From Topomyia yanbarensis (taxonomy: Eukaryota > Arthropoda > Insecta > Diptera > Culicidae): a DNA stretch of 64,000 bases. The first letter of the stretch is position 1. The number at the start of each line of letters is the position of its first letter. Where the stretch lies: contig NC_080672.1 in assembly GCF_030247195.1 (NCBI RefSeq), positions 388,013,037-388,077,036 on the forward strand, written 5' to 3'. Under the pieces are notes generated by a model, which did not search any database, was not told the origin of the DNA, and saw nothing but the letters and a program-made list of their open reading frames with translations. A program made the translations under genes and the position numbers. This document shows positions 24,066-35,629 of this stretch, piece after piece.

Positions 24066-25645
24066 CTGCTTTTCTCCCATCAATTCTTCTTCTGAGCCGC
24101 CGATGGATCAAGAGCCCTTGTCGTTGTGTTTATTATATTTATTACCCATAATAAATAGGTCGTTTGCAATTTGGCATTTAACCCATTTATGCAAACGTGT
24201 CTGATAGGGAGAGTGGAGATGCCAACTTGTCATGAAAATTTTGCAATGAACTTCTTCACATTCATTTGGGATATCTTTTATACTTTTCATACGCTTGCTT
24301 TGTACTGCAAACTTTGGAAATGATCATTGAAGTGTTAATAAGAAGCAATACTCCTGATTGTCGGCTGTTCGGAGTTTAAATTGTTCGTTTCGAGTTCTCG
24401 GACATTGATTGCGAGCGACTTTCGTACATACTACTAAGTTCATATTGTCTATAGATGAACAGATACCTCATTTTTATTCCACGCGGCTTTGTACTTTTAT
24501 GTAACGCCCCACTGAAGAATAATTATTAAAATGCCTATTCAAACGGCTTTCCTATTTCTACTGGAGGTCGCATACTTGAAAACTTTGATCTAAAATGAAA
24601 AGACAAAGCACGTGAGTACTTAGCTAAATCACAATGGCTACCAAGATATATCCTGATAATATTTCCCTACCTACTAACACCAATCCTATCTTGCGACACT
24701 TGTGGATGATGCAAGGAATTCCTCAGTCATAATAGTTACAAGTGTTGAACTAACATTCCTTTCCATCCCCATTGTCGATCATACTACAGTCGTAGTCTCT
24801 TTAGGTTGCACGTTGAGTATGATGTACTACTCCCAAGTATTATACAATTAGTTCAATATGCAGTTTCAACAGGCTTTGAATAAGTTTTGAACGTTAAATT
24901 CATATGATATGATTGATATGAAAACTACAAATTATACGCTGAATTTTCTAGAATTCTGAATAGCTTCACCATCTAGGAAACTTCTCTTTCCACTCGGTTC
25001 TTTCTTCATCATTAGTAAAACCCTTGTAGATTATGTTCTTAATGCTATTTTAAAGTTGTGCATGTATTTGTGTCATTATTCTAGCTATAAAGTGGTTATT
25101 AAAATTTAATGATAGTAGTAACCATGCGTCTCCATTCATAGTTTTTTAAATTTTGTCTACTTATCGCAAGTTTTCGCAAAACTAGCATAGACTAATTTAG
25201 AGAGAAAATTAAATGCTTTCGAATGAGTATAGTGTGATCGCGGGCATTCACGGGTGTCGTTGTTGTTATCGCATTAGAAGTTCGAATTCAATAAAAGTTC
25301 ATGACAAACAGTTATCTAAATAATAGCTACACCAACTACTGACTTATTTTGGTGATTTTATGATGTGATTTAATCACACGGAACATTTTGCTCAAGTAAT
25401 GCAATCCAAAAAATCAACCGTTTCCTCGAAAAACGATCACAACTGGATGTAGTTCCTAAGGTTTATTGTAAAAAACGCTTGAGTTTTGCCCTTCAAAAAG
25501 CTGTCAAAAATTCATTTTACGTCCACATCACCTAAAATCTCGCAAAAAAATCTTAAGTTCGGACTTCAATTTATTTTTCCTTGAAATATCTTTTTGCTCG
25601 GGATTCCTATGTGACTAATGCTACATTCAAGATTTTATAATTGTT
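24066..25645. other. AT-rich stretch, no gene seen
   Basis: No open frame with a motif, no inverted repeat of note, no transposon end. CATGCGTCTCCAT at 25123-25135 recurs twice, as inverted copies, at 32914-32998. Confidence 0.5.
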
Positions 25646-25651
25646 CTATCG

Positions 25652-25712
25652 AAAAATTATTTTTTCATTATAGCTTGTGATAAAAACAAGCTATAATGAA
25701 AAAATAATTTTT
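25652..25712. repeat. Perfect 26-bp inverted repeat with a 9-base loop
   Basis: The sequence 25652-25677 is the exact reverse complement of 25687-25712, with TGATAAAAA between. The stem is AT-rich except for AGCTTG/CAAGCT at the loop. It could be a precursor-like RNA hairpin, a cruciform site or the stump of a small palindromic MITE. Confidence 0.75.
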
Positions 25713-26078
25713 AAGAGACCACAAACAACACGCTATTTGGGAGCATTTGTATGTTTAGTACGTTTTCTCGTAGTATAATTTTCTATAACTTTGTCATTGT
25801 CAATCTCGAAATTTTGAAGAAATAATTTTCTATCTCACTTTTTGGTGGAATAATCACAATTCAGAATAAATCAAATGCAGGGAACTTCCATGTCAAATAA
25901 AAATTTCTTAACACATCAAATCACTCCTAGAGCACAATTTGAAAAAAAGCATCATTGCGATCAAGGCGCTATGATTGATTCAATATTGGAATGTAGTGGG
26001 AAATTATTGGATTCGATAGCCGTTATTCGAAATGATCGTAGCAATACTCCTGTCGGGAGTAAACTGCTTGAGATAATC

Positions 26079-27662
26079 TTCGGCCAAATGGCCTTTTCGG
26101 CCAAATGGCCTTTTCGGCCAAATGGCCTTTTCGGCCAAATGGCCTTTTCGGCCAAATGGCCTTTTCGGCCAAATGGCCTTTTCGGCCAAATGGCCTTTTC
26201 GGCCAAATGGCCTTTTCGGCCAAATGGCCTTTTCGGCCAAATGGCCTTTTCGGCCAAATGGCCTTTTCGGCCAAATGGCCTTTTCGGCCAAATGGCCTTT
26301 TCGGCCAAATGGCCTTTTCGGCCAAATGGCCTTTTCGGCCAAATGGCCTTTTCGGCCAAATGGCCTTTTCGGCCAAATGGCCTTTTCGGCCAAATGGCCT
26401 TTTCGGCCAAATGGCCTTTTCGGCCAAATGGCCTTTTCGGCCAAATGGCCTTTTCGGCCAAATGGCCTTTTCGGCCAAATGGCCTTTTCGGCCAAATGGC
26501 CTTTTCGGCCAAATGGCCTTTTCGGCCAAATGGCCTTTTCGGCCAAATGGCCTTTTCGGCCAAATGGCCTTTTCGGCCAAATGGCCTTTTCGGCCAAATG
26601 GCCTTTTCGGCCAAATGGCCTTTTCGGCCAAATGGCCTTTTCGGCCAAATGGCCTTTTCGGCCAAATGGCCTTTTCGGCCAAATGGCCTTTTCGGCCAAA
26701 TGGCCTTTTCGGCCAAATGGCCTTTTCGGCCAAATGGCCTTTTCGGCCAAATGGCCTTTTCGGCCAAATGGCCTTTTCGGCCAAATGGCCTTTTCGGCCA
26801 AATGGCCTTTTCGGCCAAATGGCCTTTTCGGCCAAATGGCCCTTTCGGCCAAATGGCCTTTTCGGCCAAATGGCCTTTTCGGCCAAATGGCCTTTTCGGC
26901 CAAATGGCCTTTTCGGCCAAATGGCCTTTTCGGCCAAATGGCCTTATCGGCCAAATGGCCTTTTCGGCCAAATGGTCTTTTCGGCCAAATGGCCTTTTCG
27001 GCCAAATGGTCTTTTCGGCCAAATGGCCTTTTCGGCCAAATGGCCTTTTCGGCCAAATGGCCTTTTCGGCCAAATGGCCTTTTCGGCCAAATGGCCTTTT
27101 CGGCCAAATGGCCTTTTCGGTCAAATGGCCTTTTCGGCCAAATGGCCTTTTCAGCCAAATGGCCTTTTCGGCCAAATGGCCTTTTCGGCCAAATGGCCTT
27201 TTCGGTCAAATGGCCTTTTCGGCCAAATGGCCTTTTCGGCCAAATGGCCTTTTCGGCCAAATGGCCTTTTCGGCCAAATGGCCTTTTCGGCCAAATGGCC
27301 TTTTCGGGCAAATGGCCTTTTCGGCCAAATGGCCTTTTCGGCCAAATGGTCTTTTCGGCCAAATGGTCTTTTCGGCCAAATGGTCTTTTCGGCCAAATGG
27401 CCTTTTCGGCGAAATGGCCTTTTCGGCGAAATGGCCTTTTCGACCAAATGGCCCTTTCGACCAAATGGCCCTTTCGGCCAAATGGCCTTTTCGGTCTAAT
27501 GGCCCTTTCCGCCAAATGGCCTTTTTCGATTAAATGGCCCTTTTTCGGCTAAATGTCCCTTTTTTGGGCTCTTTTTCAGCCAAATCGCCCTTTTTCTTTT
27601 CGAACATATGGCTCTTTTTCGGACAAATGCACTTTTCCGGTCAAATGGCCTTTTCGGCCAAA
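26079..27662. repeat. 17-bp minisatellite, about 93 units
   Basis: The unit is GGCCAAATGGCCTTTTC. From 26081 to 26840 (about 45 units) every unit is identical. To the right single-base variants appear and often come in runs of neighbouring units (for example GGTC at 27350, 27367 and 27384, GGCGAAAT at two adjacent units near 27410-27430). From about 27440 units change length and fade out by 27662. The unit is made of two halves, GGCCAAAT and GGCCTTTTC, so GGCC recurs every 8 or 9 bases. Since 17 is not a multiple of three and the unit has no stop codon on either strand, all six frames are open for hundreds of codons and each encodes the same kind of 17-residue repeat (MAFSAKWPFRPNGLFGQ on the plus strand). 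I judge these frames not to be genes. Confidence 0.97.
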
Positions 27663-28359
27663 GACTATTCAGCTACTTCACTTATTCGGTCTAATGACAT
27701 TCGGCAAAGCGGAATTCGATTCAATGGCTTGTGGCCAATTGACCTGGATCCAAGAACTGCCAGAAATGATCGATTTGCTGTAACGTACAGAAAAGGTATT
27801 CGAAATATGATATTTAAATCTATTCCTTTATTTATGAACTAAAAGCGCTGATTTGTGAGCAGCTATTTCTTTGCTTTATGAAGATTCATAACTTTTTTCT
27901 AAAATGTACGAAAGTTTTTGTGATGCGATGTTTAAAAATATTGGAGAAAACTCAAAAAAAAATTTCTTGCAAGGAAGCCGAAAATCTGTACATTTGAAAA
28001 TAAACTTATTTAAAAAAAAAATTGAATCCTTGCATCATGTGTTCGAGCTCTGCCAAGTCTCAAAATTTCTCGAATATTTTGGAAAAGTTATAAATTTTCA
28101 TCTCAATGATAGGCCCGCCGTTATAAATGAAATTCTTTGTAAAATACTTCGAGGTCCATTCTGAAATTTTTAGACAATCCTCTCAATATCAAAAAAAAAG
28201 AAAAAAAATTAGGCCCACTTTAAAAAAAAAGCTTTTAAGATTTGCAGAATGAGTGTTATTCCACGTCAGATTTGCAAGAAAAATGTTCCTTCCAAATTTG
28301 TTTTGCGTCCTGTTGCTAAAAATTATTGACACGATCTTTTGTTCTGGTTGACTATGATA
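27663..28359. other. No gene; flank of the minisatellite
   Basis: The first 120 bases still carry faded echoes of the repeat (TTCGGTCTAATGAC, CATTCGGCAAAGC, TTCAATGGCTTGTGGCC), suggesting the array grew out of a local sequence of this kind. The rest is AT-rich with poly-A runs near 28010 and 28190. Confidence 0.6.
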
Positions 28360-29040
28360 TTTTTTTTAGTTATTAGATTGTTTATTCAGGAAGGGTGGAC
28401 AAAGATGACAGGGGGAGAAAATTATTAATTTACAGTTTTAGGCATCGGGAGATCACCGGCATAGGTTATAGACTCGGGTGGCCTTCATCAGGAAGAATTA
28501 TGTACTGTGACGCGGGTTGGTCCTCCTCGAGTCGGCATGAGTTCCTCTAGACGATTTCGTAGCACGGCTCAGATGCGAATTGGAAAGACTTCGAGTTGCG
28601 CGGGTGACGTTTGTTGGCTCATTCGACTGAGATATATAGAGGAGATCACGGTTTGCCATAACATCGCTGCCGGAACTGTACTCGGCACACGCCCAGACAA
28701 TGTGCTCGATATCGTGATAGCCGTCGCCACAAGCGCAGAAACCGCTACCCACGAGCCCAATACGCCGAAGATTTGCAACCAGCGTGTAATGGTTTGCCAT
28801 GAGTCGGGACATCACACGAAGTTTGCCAACTTTCGAGGGTTCTCTGATGAGTAATTCTGACAAATTTGTTGAAGCAAATTGGTCTTTCATAAATGTCACC
28901 TTCCAAGGCACCCATCTTGGCTAGAAAGTTTGCCTTCTCATTACCTGGGATGGATAAATGAGAAGGAACCCACACCAAGGTAATCTGGAAAGATTTGTCA
29001 GATAAAGCACTCAGTAGCTAAGTTAAGTTATTAGGTGTTG
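28360..29040 (-). pseudogene. LINE fragment: RNase H and carboxyl end (LOA/R1-like)
   Basis: On the minus strand, from about 28990, the frame reads WVPSHLSIPGNEKANFLAK, the last motif of the LINE-type RNase H domain. The catalytic aspartate expected after GNEKA is an asparagine here. After a frameshift the reading continues with VMSRLMANHYTLVANLRRIG and FCACGDGYHDIEHIVWAC, a Cys/His cluster found at the end of such polymerases, and then ends at about 28498. A 3' tail follows to about 28360, where AATAAAC and a short A-run mark the likely 3' end. The element is cut off on its 5' side at about 29040, as usual for LINE copies. Clade assignment by recall of the family pattern: LOA or a neighbour with RNase H. 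Confidence 0.85.
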
Positions 29041-29109
29041 CATTTTTGATTTTTTTTTAAATTGATCATTTTTCAATCACTCATAACCTAGAAACTATTC
29101 AATTTGATA

Positions 29110-31029
29110 CAGTGGCGTAGCCAGAAATTTGGTTTGGAGGGGGTTTTGATGAAAATCGCAAATTTTTTGAAAAAATGTTAAAATTTAATATGAGTTTGAT
29201 AAATTATTGAAAACTCATAAACATAAGTAGTCTAACAGATGTCATTACAGACTACAAACAAGAAGGATCAACATGGAACAGTTTTCAAACCTCTATAGAT
29301 TATTTTCTTGTATAATATGTCAATGAAGTCAAAAATTGCGATCTTTTAAAGTGGGATAAATGATCTAAAAAATTTTCAACGTTCAAGATCGCCTAATATA
29401 ATAATCCTTGACTTTGAAGGTTTGACAATTTCGGGAAGTTATCAACATAAAACAGCGCCTGCTTTGATATAGAAATTTTAGTGATTAACTCTCATAGAGG
29501 TAATTATGGTGAATTAATTTTTCAAAAATATTAAGAGACATGGTGCCTTCAGCAAAGTTTTTGATAATGTCATTTCAAACAATTTTGTTGAAAATGTGAA
29601 GGCTACATGAATTCAACATATAGGGATTTAAATGGACTGGGCCTGCTATATTTCTTCTTAGTGAAGAAAAATTTAGGTGAAAACTATTTTTTTCTGCGCT
29701 ACGGATAAAATTGTTTGAAACAATCATTGCGAGTTGAGAACACAAAACCTATAACTAAATTATGGATGGATGGAACTGAAACTTGCGTTTCGACTTCATC
29801 TCATCAGAATCCGACACTAACTTGGTGGGCGGACTAAGCTTGCGCCGAATTGATGCTAGCTCCTGAAAATTGAATCACTCTTTGTGTTTTTGAGTCCTTT
29901 TAATATCTGGGAATTATTTGTTTTATATCGAGTTCCCTTATTTTTTTGTAAGCTTCAAAGGCACCTTGAACGCAATGTGAATTTATTATTTAATTACCGC
30001 AGAAGAGATTTATCAAATACAGTAATTTCAGAATAGCTTGTTGTAAAGGTTTTCTACTACTATATTTCGATACTCTGAATATGTGGGATATTTATGTCTT
30101 TGACAAAGTTGTTTGAAATAGCACTTTCTAAAACTTTGCTGGAGACATTAAGTCTCGACCCAAATTTGGTTGAAGAGTAATTCTTGTCTATAATTACTTC
30201 TAGGAGGATTAACCGTCAAAATTATTCTATCAGCAGATGAACAGTTTTACGTTTTGAAATTCTTCAATGTTACTTAACATCGAAATTTGGCAGTTTCGAA
30301 TGAATGTGATCGTGACCGTTAAAAATCTATCGAGCATTAATTTTACTTTTCTTTATTAGTCAACCTCACAACTTGCAGTACTAGTACGTAGCACACAAAA
30401 TTTTAGTACGCCATTCATTGCATCCTGCTAAGAGGCTATTCATATAGTTGATAATACAACAAAAATCCAATGCTCATAAAACCGATCCTGACCTGCTAGA
30501 GACAAAATTACATCAGCTTTCAACTAGTTTCTGAAATGTTATTCTTGTTGTTAACCATATTGAATTGTTGTCTAAACTCTACACAATCTAAAAAAATACA
30601 TTTTCAGCAAATGTTGAAATGTATGTAAGTTTTCGGTAAACAAGCTTATGTTTTATATGCAATCAACCTATTCAAATTTAGATTCCCATTCGAAAAATTG
30701 TCTCTAATCCATATTTTGAAGCATCTTTCCAAAAATGAGCTCATAATAATTCAGACAGTTATTTTAATTTACATTGAAGTAATTTGACAACTATGGGATT
30801 CTGGCTAAGAGATAAGTTACAAGATCCCCTTCCTACAATTTTCCAAAAGTTCTGATGACGCTTTAAACACAGTTCTCAATGTAGTGATCAGAGAATATTT
30901 TTCCAAAAATATTTTGTGGAATATTAAATTAAATTCGTCAGCATCAATTTTTTTTCAATCCAATTAATTTTGGTTTGGGGGGGGGGGGGGTTTAACCCCC
31001 AAAACCCCCCCCCCCTGGCTACGCCACTG
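29110..31029. mobile_element. Non-autonomous hAT-type element, 1.92 kb
   Basis: The ends are CAGTGGCGTAGCCAG and its exact reverse complement, flanked by the 8-bp direct repeat ATTTGATA at 29102-29109 and 31030-31037. An 8-bp duplication with CA(G/N)-type ends is the mark of the hAT superfamily. Near the right end a run of about 15 G is followed by TTTAACCCCCAAAACC and a C-run, giving an extra GC-rich hairpin next to the terminus. No transposase frame remains. An internal block near 29788 (GTTTCGACTTCATCTCATCA) recurs near 50889, outside the element. Confidence 0.9.
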
Positions 31030-31191
31030 ATTTGATAAAAAATTAAGCAAAAAAGTGGCATTTTTGCGCATGTTTTGTTTTGTTATGTAAATTATGTATT
31101 CTGCAAATGGCATAAGTAAATTTTTTTTAAGCTGAGCAATTTTTTTAATATTTTTTAAAATTATTTATAACTGTATTGAGAAGATTGAGTA

Positions 31192-31755
31192 GGGGAGACC
31201 GGGGCTGGTTGGCCGAGTTTTGCTTTCGGAATTTCTGAACTCATTCTGGTTACACTTTTTGAAAACCGGTTTGTGCTGTCATGAAGATACAACCCTTGAG
31301 CACATATGTAATTTTTTTCATTCATGAAAAAAAAAATCAGGGAAAAAGTTATTAGCAGCCCCGCACAGAACTCGGCCAACCAACCCCAATGTATATTTAC
31401 GAGAACAATCACGATTTACACAAACAAATATAAGGTTACACTGGTAACCGTTATACCATTTAGTTGGGTTTTGAGTACCCTTTCCAGCAGTATCAAGTTA
31501 TTGGAAATCGGACGTAAATTGATTCGCGTTACATATATTATTTTTCAGAAACAGAAATTTACTCATCAGTGCCGAAAAAAGAATAAACGTGCTCCTGTAC
31601 AAACGACACAACCAAAACACCTGAAATTACGTCGGTACATTGGTGACCTAATACCCCACCAAAATCACTGTAGATGTCGCTACTGCGCATAATAGTCTTT
31701 CCATAAAAGGCACTCGGCCAACCTGCCCCTTCGGCCAACCAGCCCCGGTCACCCC
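31192..31755. mobile_element. TA-type MITE, 564 bp, GGGGAGACCGGGGCTGGTTG ends
   Basis: TA lies at 31190-31191 and 31756-31757. The inverted ends agree over 22-23 bases with one mismatch. The inner part of the end, CGGCCAACC(A/T)(A/G)CCCC, is repeated at 31372-31388, near 31713 and at the right end, as in the other TA-type MITEs of the window. A 122-codon plus-strand frame runs through it (31324-31692) but shows no transposase motif. Confidence 0.85.
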
Positions 31756-32913
31756 TATAAATTTCAGAAAGGATCTCGAAGTGCTTTACGAGATATTTCA
31801 ATTTTAACAAGCCTGTCAGGGTGTTCAGTATAAAATTACATTTTTAGATCCACTTCCAAATTTTTTCATAATCTTTTTGATATGATTCTCAATATTCAAA
31901 GAGAATAATATATAAAAATGGTCTAATTTAAAAAAAATCAGTTTGTTTATAATTATTGCAGATTTTATAAGTTATATAACAATTTTTTCTGAATTTGTTC
32001 AGTAAACTTATACGAAAACGCAACTTTTTCTATTTAATATTTTTTCTATACTTCGAATAGTTTCCTTATTATCACTAATTGAAAGATGTTCAATTTATAA
32101 AATTCAAAAGTTCAAAATTTATTAACTAGAAGAAATTATCATGTTCAATCAAAGCAAAAATTACTTGCCAATTATTATTAGCTAAAGAATGCAAGAAATT
32201 TTTTGGAAGGAATTAAAATTTTGGTTATAAATCTCTTCATAATTTATTTTTACTTGGTGATAATTGTAGTGCGACTTCCTCTAGCGGAGCATCGGTTTGA
32301 AGATTCGTCCACCAAAAAAGTTCTGTTCAAGCATCTTGCCAAAATAGCAACTAAATGCCACGAATGAAAAACGAGCGAGCTCTCGAGAACCACTGATTGG
32401 CGGCGACCATCACGCTCGAAACGATCGAGCTTTCTAACTGGTTCCTATATCTTCGTAAAGTTTCTAGTGACCTCATCACAGCCAACATATGTACTGGCGT
32501 CTCTGGGGACATCAGCTTCCAATCGCAAGGATGAAAATAGTTTCGATCTCTTCGTTCTGTCTAAACGGTAAACTTCGGAGCAATTTCAAATTGTTTTAGC
32601 TTTGGTTAAATTTGCTGCCACGCGAAAAGCAGAGGCGGTGTGAGTTTCCTAAATAAATAGTTGTCATCCTGTGTTTGTGTGTATGGGTGTGCGGTAAAGC
32701 GGGGGTACAGCATGCGGTTGATGATGATGCAACTCAAATATTTGGCAAGTCGAAAGAGTCTGCAGTACGATCCCGAAAACTTGCTACTTCCCAACAAGAA
32801 GAAGTATTCCTATGTGCTATGTGCTTCAAAAATCATTTATGTTTGTGGCTCAGAACTGTGCTGGCGGTGATAGTTATTTGTTTTCGTTGCGAAGTGTCGC
32901 AGTTTCACGAAAG

Positions 32914-32998
32914 AATCATGCGTCTCCATTGAAATTCATGGATTGAACATTACATTTGGATTCATGGATACGATGCATTTGGATGGAGACGCATGATT
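32914..32998. repeat. Small inverted repeat around CATGCGTCTCCAT
   Basis: AATCATGCGTCTCCAT (32914-32929) is the exact reverse complement of 32983-32998. A further partial copy follows at about 33027 (TGCGTCTCCATCCATCC), and the same core is found at 25123-25135. Confidence 0.6.
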
Positions 32999-34676
32999 GT
33001 TTACTTTTTGGATTAATGACTGTGCGTCTCCATCCATCCTTGTTGACAGTGGTTTTAATATTTTTCCTTTATCATCAAGATAAACAAATGATTTTGCGAC
33101 CAATCAGAGCTCTATACCTATCTCCTAGTTGTTTGTTCACAAAGTGCTGAGCTGCTGTAGAAAAAGGTAGCTGCTACGAACCTGATCGTCTTTTCACCAG
33201 AGGCAGCAGGCTCCAGTGAGCTAGTTATTTTTTTTCCTTGCTCCGCGCGCGGAATGGAAACCGTGAGAGCAGTTTAAAGTTCGTGCCATTATTGTGATCT
33301 CCGTTTTTCATCGGAAGAATGATTCCTGCAAATTTCTCATTCCTTTGTTCGGTAGTTTCGGGGGAAAAAAGAACGGCGAGAAAGCAGCTCTAATCAATCA
33401 CGTTCCGTGATTTCACAAGTACCGTTCTATTCCTTCCTATACGGCAGCCGGTGGTGGCTGGCTATCTGCAAGGCGCGTGGGATGCTAGCGGAGAGGGTTA
33501 TTCCATTTCCATGATAATGGGACGCGAGAAGAAATATCTATATGGAACAAGATGAATGGAGTAGATTGGAAGGGATGCTGTCTCGGTGGGCAGAGCTCTG
33601 TGTTTCGCAAGCAACGAGTTCGAATTCGAGCTAGTTGGGTTCGGAAACTAGTTTCGCACTACTAGTTGGGAATATTTTGCCTGTTTTTCTGAACAAGTTG
33701 TTTGCACAGCGGGTTAGGTTAGTGCTTCCTTAATCGTGATTGATTGCATGTTTCGGTAGTTGTTGTTGAGTTTAATTTCGCGATCCGGAACAGTTACCGT
33801 GTGACATCACTAGACTGAATTCGGATTAAAAATGGGATGCAATTACTTTCTGTGTCCGAGACAGGATTATCATGGTCTTTTTACACTCTTGTAGCATATT
33901 TAATACTGATGGCTGGAATGAGAGGCAGTACTCAAGAAATGGTATCTTGTTTATTTGATCATTTTGGAAGGTCTTTGACCTTGGTACTTAATCAAAAAAA
34001 AAAAAAAATCAGAAAGATGGGTCATTTTTTAAAGATTGCGATTCTTGGAACCAATTTTTCATATTTGTTTTAATGCTTTAAATCGTACGGGGTAGTAAAA
34101 GTATTTTTCAGAAAAAAAGCAACACATTTCGCAAGTACCGACACATGTTTGTAATATTATGAAAAAATATTCTTCTTTTATAAGAAATTCTACGTTCGGA
34201 TCATTTGCGATCCCCTATGAAAAAATCAGTTAGCGTCGCGAACGGATCACAATAGTAAACGAGCTAGAAAACTTTACGCTGGATCTCATTCATCAAATTC
34301 TCCGGATAATACAAGTATTTTGTTTGTTTCAGTAACTTGTACTAGTTCACAAAAAATCACGTTCTTGTACAAGCAGAAGGTTGCTCTAGTTTCCATTTGG
34401 ATGGCAAAAGTTATGTTATGAAAAATATGCGAGAGATTGAAAAAATATACGGTTTTTCCTTCTTCATTTCATGAGCTGTTTTTCCCCGTGATTTCTGTAA
34501 TTACAAATGTAATCAACATTGACTTGGAATCAAGAGAGTGTTGATCCTGTTTTTGAAATGTTTCTACGTTCATTGTACCTGTTATCTTTATTCTATGCAT
34601 TGGCCTTTATAGTAGCATGAAAAGTGGTACACCCGATTCGCTTATACACACGAGCCCACTTTTCACAGTTTTTTTG

Positions 34677-34719
34677 CGGATTTTAATTGATATTTTTTCG
34701 GTATCAATTAAAATCCGCC
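34677..34719. repeat. Perfect 17-bp hairpin
   Basis: GCGGATTTTAATTGATA (34677-34693) and its exact reverse complement (34703-34719) flank a 9-base loop. Function unknown. Confidence 0.7.
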
Positions 34720-35225
34720 AAAATCAGTTCACGGTGACCTAAAATCGATATTCATAAAAATACTTTTCACAGTTGTGATACTTATTCTCGAGGTAGAAAT
34801 AAAGTAATTTACCTTACACGAGATTCTCCATGTCAAGCATACTAAATGATACGTTTATTTGATAGACCCAACCAATTTCTCGTCGTATAAATCATAATAT
34901 ATTCCCTTAAAACACTTTAAATATGATCTGAGCCTAACTTCAAAATTATCAAAACATCATAATGGTCTCAATAAATCATAAATCCACCAAAATATAGTTT
35001 TTATGTGGCATCTGATTTTATGGGACACCTTAATTTTAAACACTACCAAAACACTATACAGTGGGAACGAATTTGGACTGTGCGCATAGTGATATAATGA
35101 ACTTTTTGTTTGCTCGAACAAGGACCTACGGTATGCAACACGATTAGAAAAGTGCAAGTTTTTACGCTCTTATCACCCGACGCCATCGTCGCTAAAAATG
35201 AGTTTTAAAATAGTATACTATGATA

Positions 35226-35300
35226 TTATGTACCTAACGTCCATTATGCCTGACGTCTATTATGTCTAACATGCGTATGCCTTTCGTCCATATGCCTACC
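35226..35300 (+). repeat. Short degenerate tandem repeat (CCTAACGTCCATTATG type)
   Basis: About five loosely conserved units of roughly 15 bp: TACCTAACGTCCATTATG, CCTGACGTCTATTATG, TCTAACATGCGTATG, CCTTTCGTCCATATG. Confidence 0.6.
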
Positions 35301-35629
35301 AATTTCTGCCTATTCGGATATATCATTTTCACAGAATAATATCTTATATGTTTTTGAATTTTTGAATACAATGTACTTTTTTAATATGTAGGTATTAATA
35401 ATAATTTTTAATTGGAAAAGCGGCCAACTACTTTGAACACTAATAAAATACGCAATATTATATATATGCAACGATGTACTGGACACAAGTCTATCGAATA
35501 TCCAACGACTCAATTATCTCCTAAAATTGAGGAATTTGACCCCCGTGTACGAAGTGTTGCTGTAAACTGTCAGTTTTGCTATAAATAAAATTCTTTGATA
35601 ATAATTTGATGGATGTAGTTTCAGTGCGC

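Larger units (their letters stand above)
31758..35224. other. No gene seen; AT-rich, then unique-looking sequence
   Basis: 31760-32270 is very AT-rich. From about 32280 to 33840 the composition is more balanced and repeat signs are few; short frames on both strands (up to 85 codons) lack motifs. After 33840 it is AT-rich again. Two small hairpins are listed separately. Confidence 0.45.

Noticed and set aside
25875..27552. Long open frames (up to 552 codons) on both strands
   Set aside because: They are produced by the 17-bp tandem repeat, which has no stop codon in any of the six frames; all three frames of each strand give the same repeated peptide, and there is no conserved domain, splice or promoter evidence.
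26079..27662. CRISPR-like array
   Set aside because: The units are directly adjacent, with no spacers of independent sequence, and the window is eukaryotic.
31324..31692. 122-codon frame as the transposase of the MITE at 31192
   Set aside because: No catalytic DDE pattern or helix-turn-helix is visible, and the element is too short for a transposase gene.
33570..33640. A second tRNA-like or SINE sequence (GGTGGGCAGAGC ... GAGTTCGAATTCGAG)
   Set aside because: The box B resemblance is weak, no stems form, and no target duplication or tail is visible.
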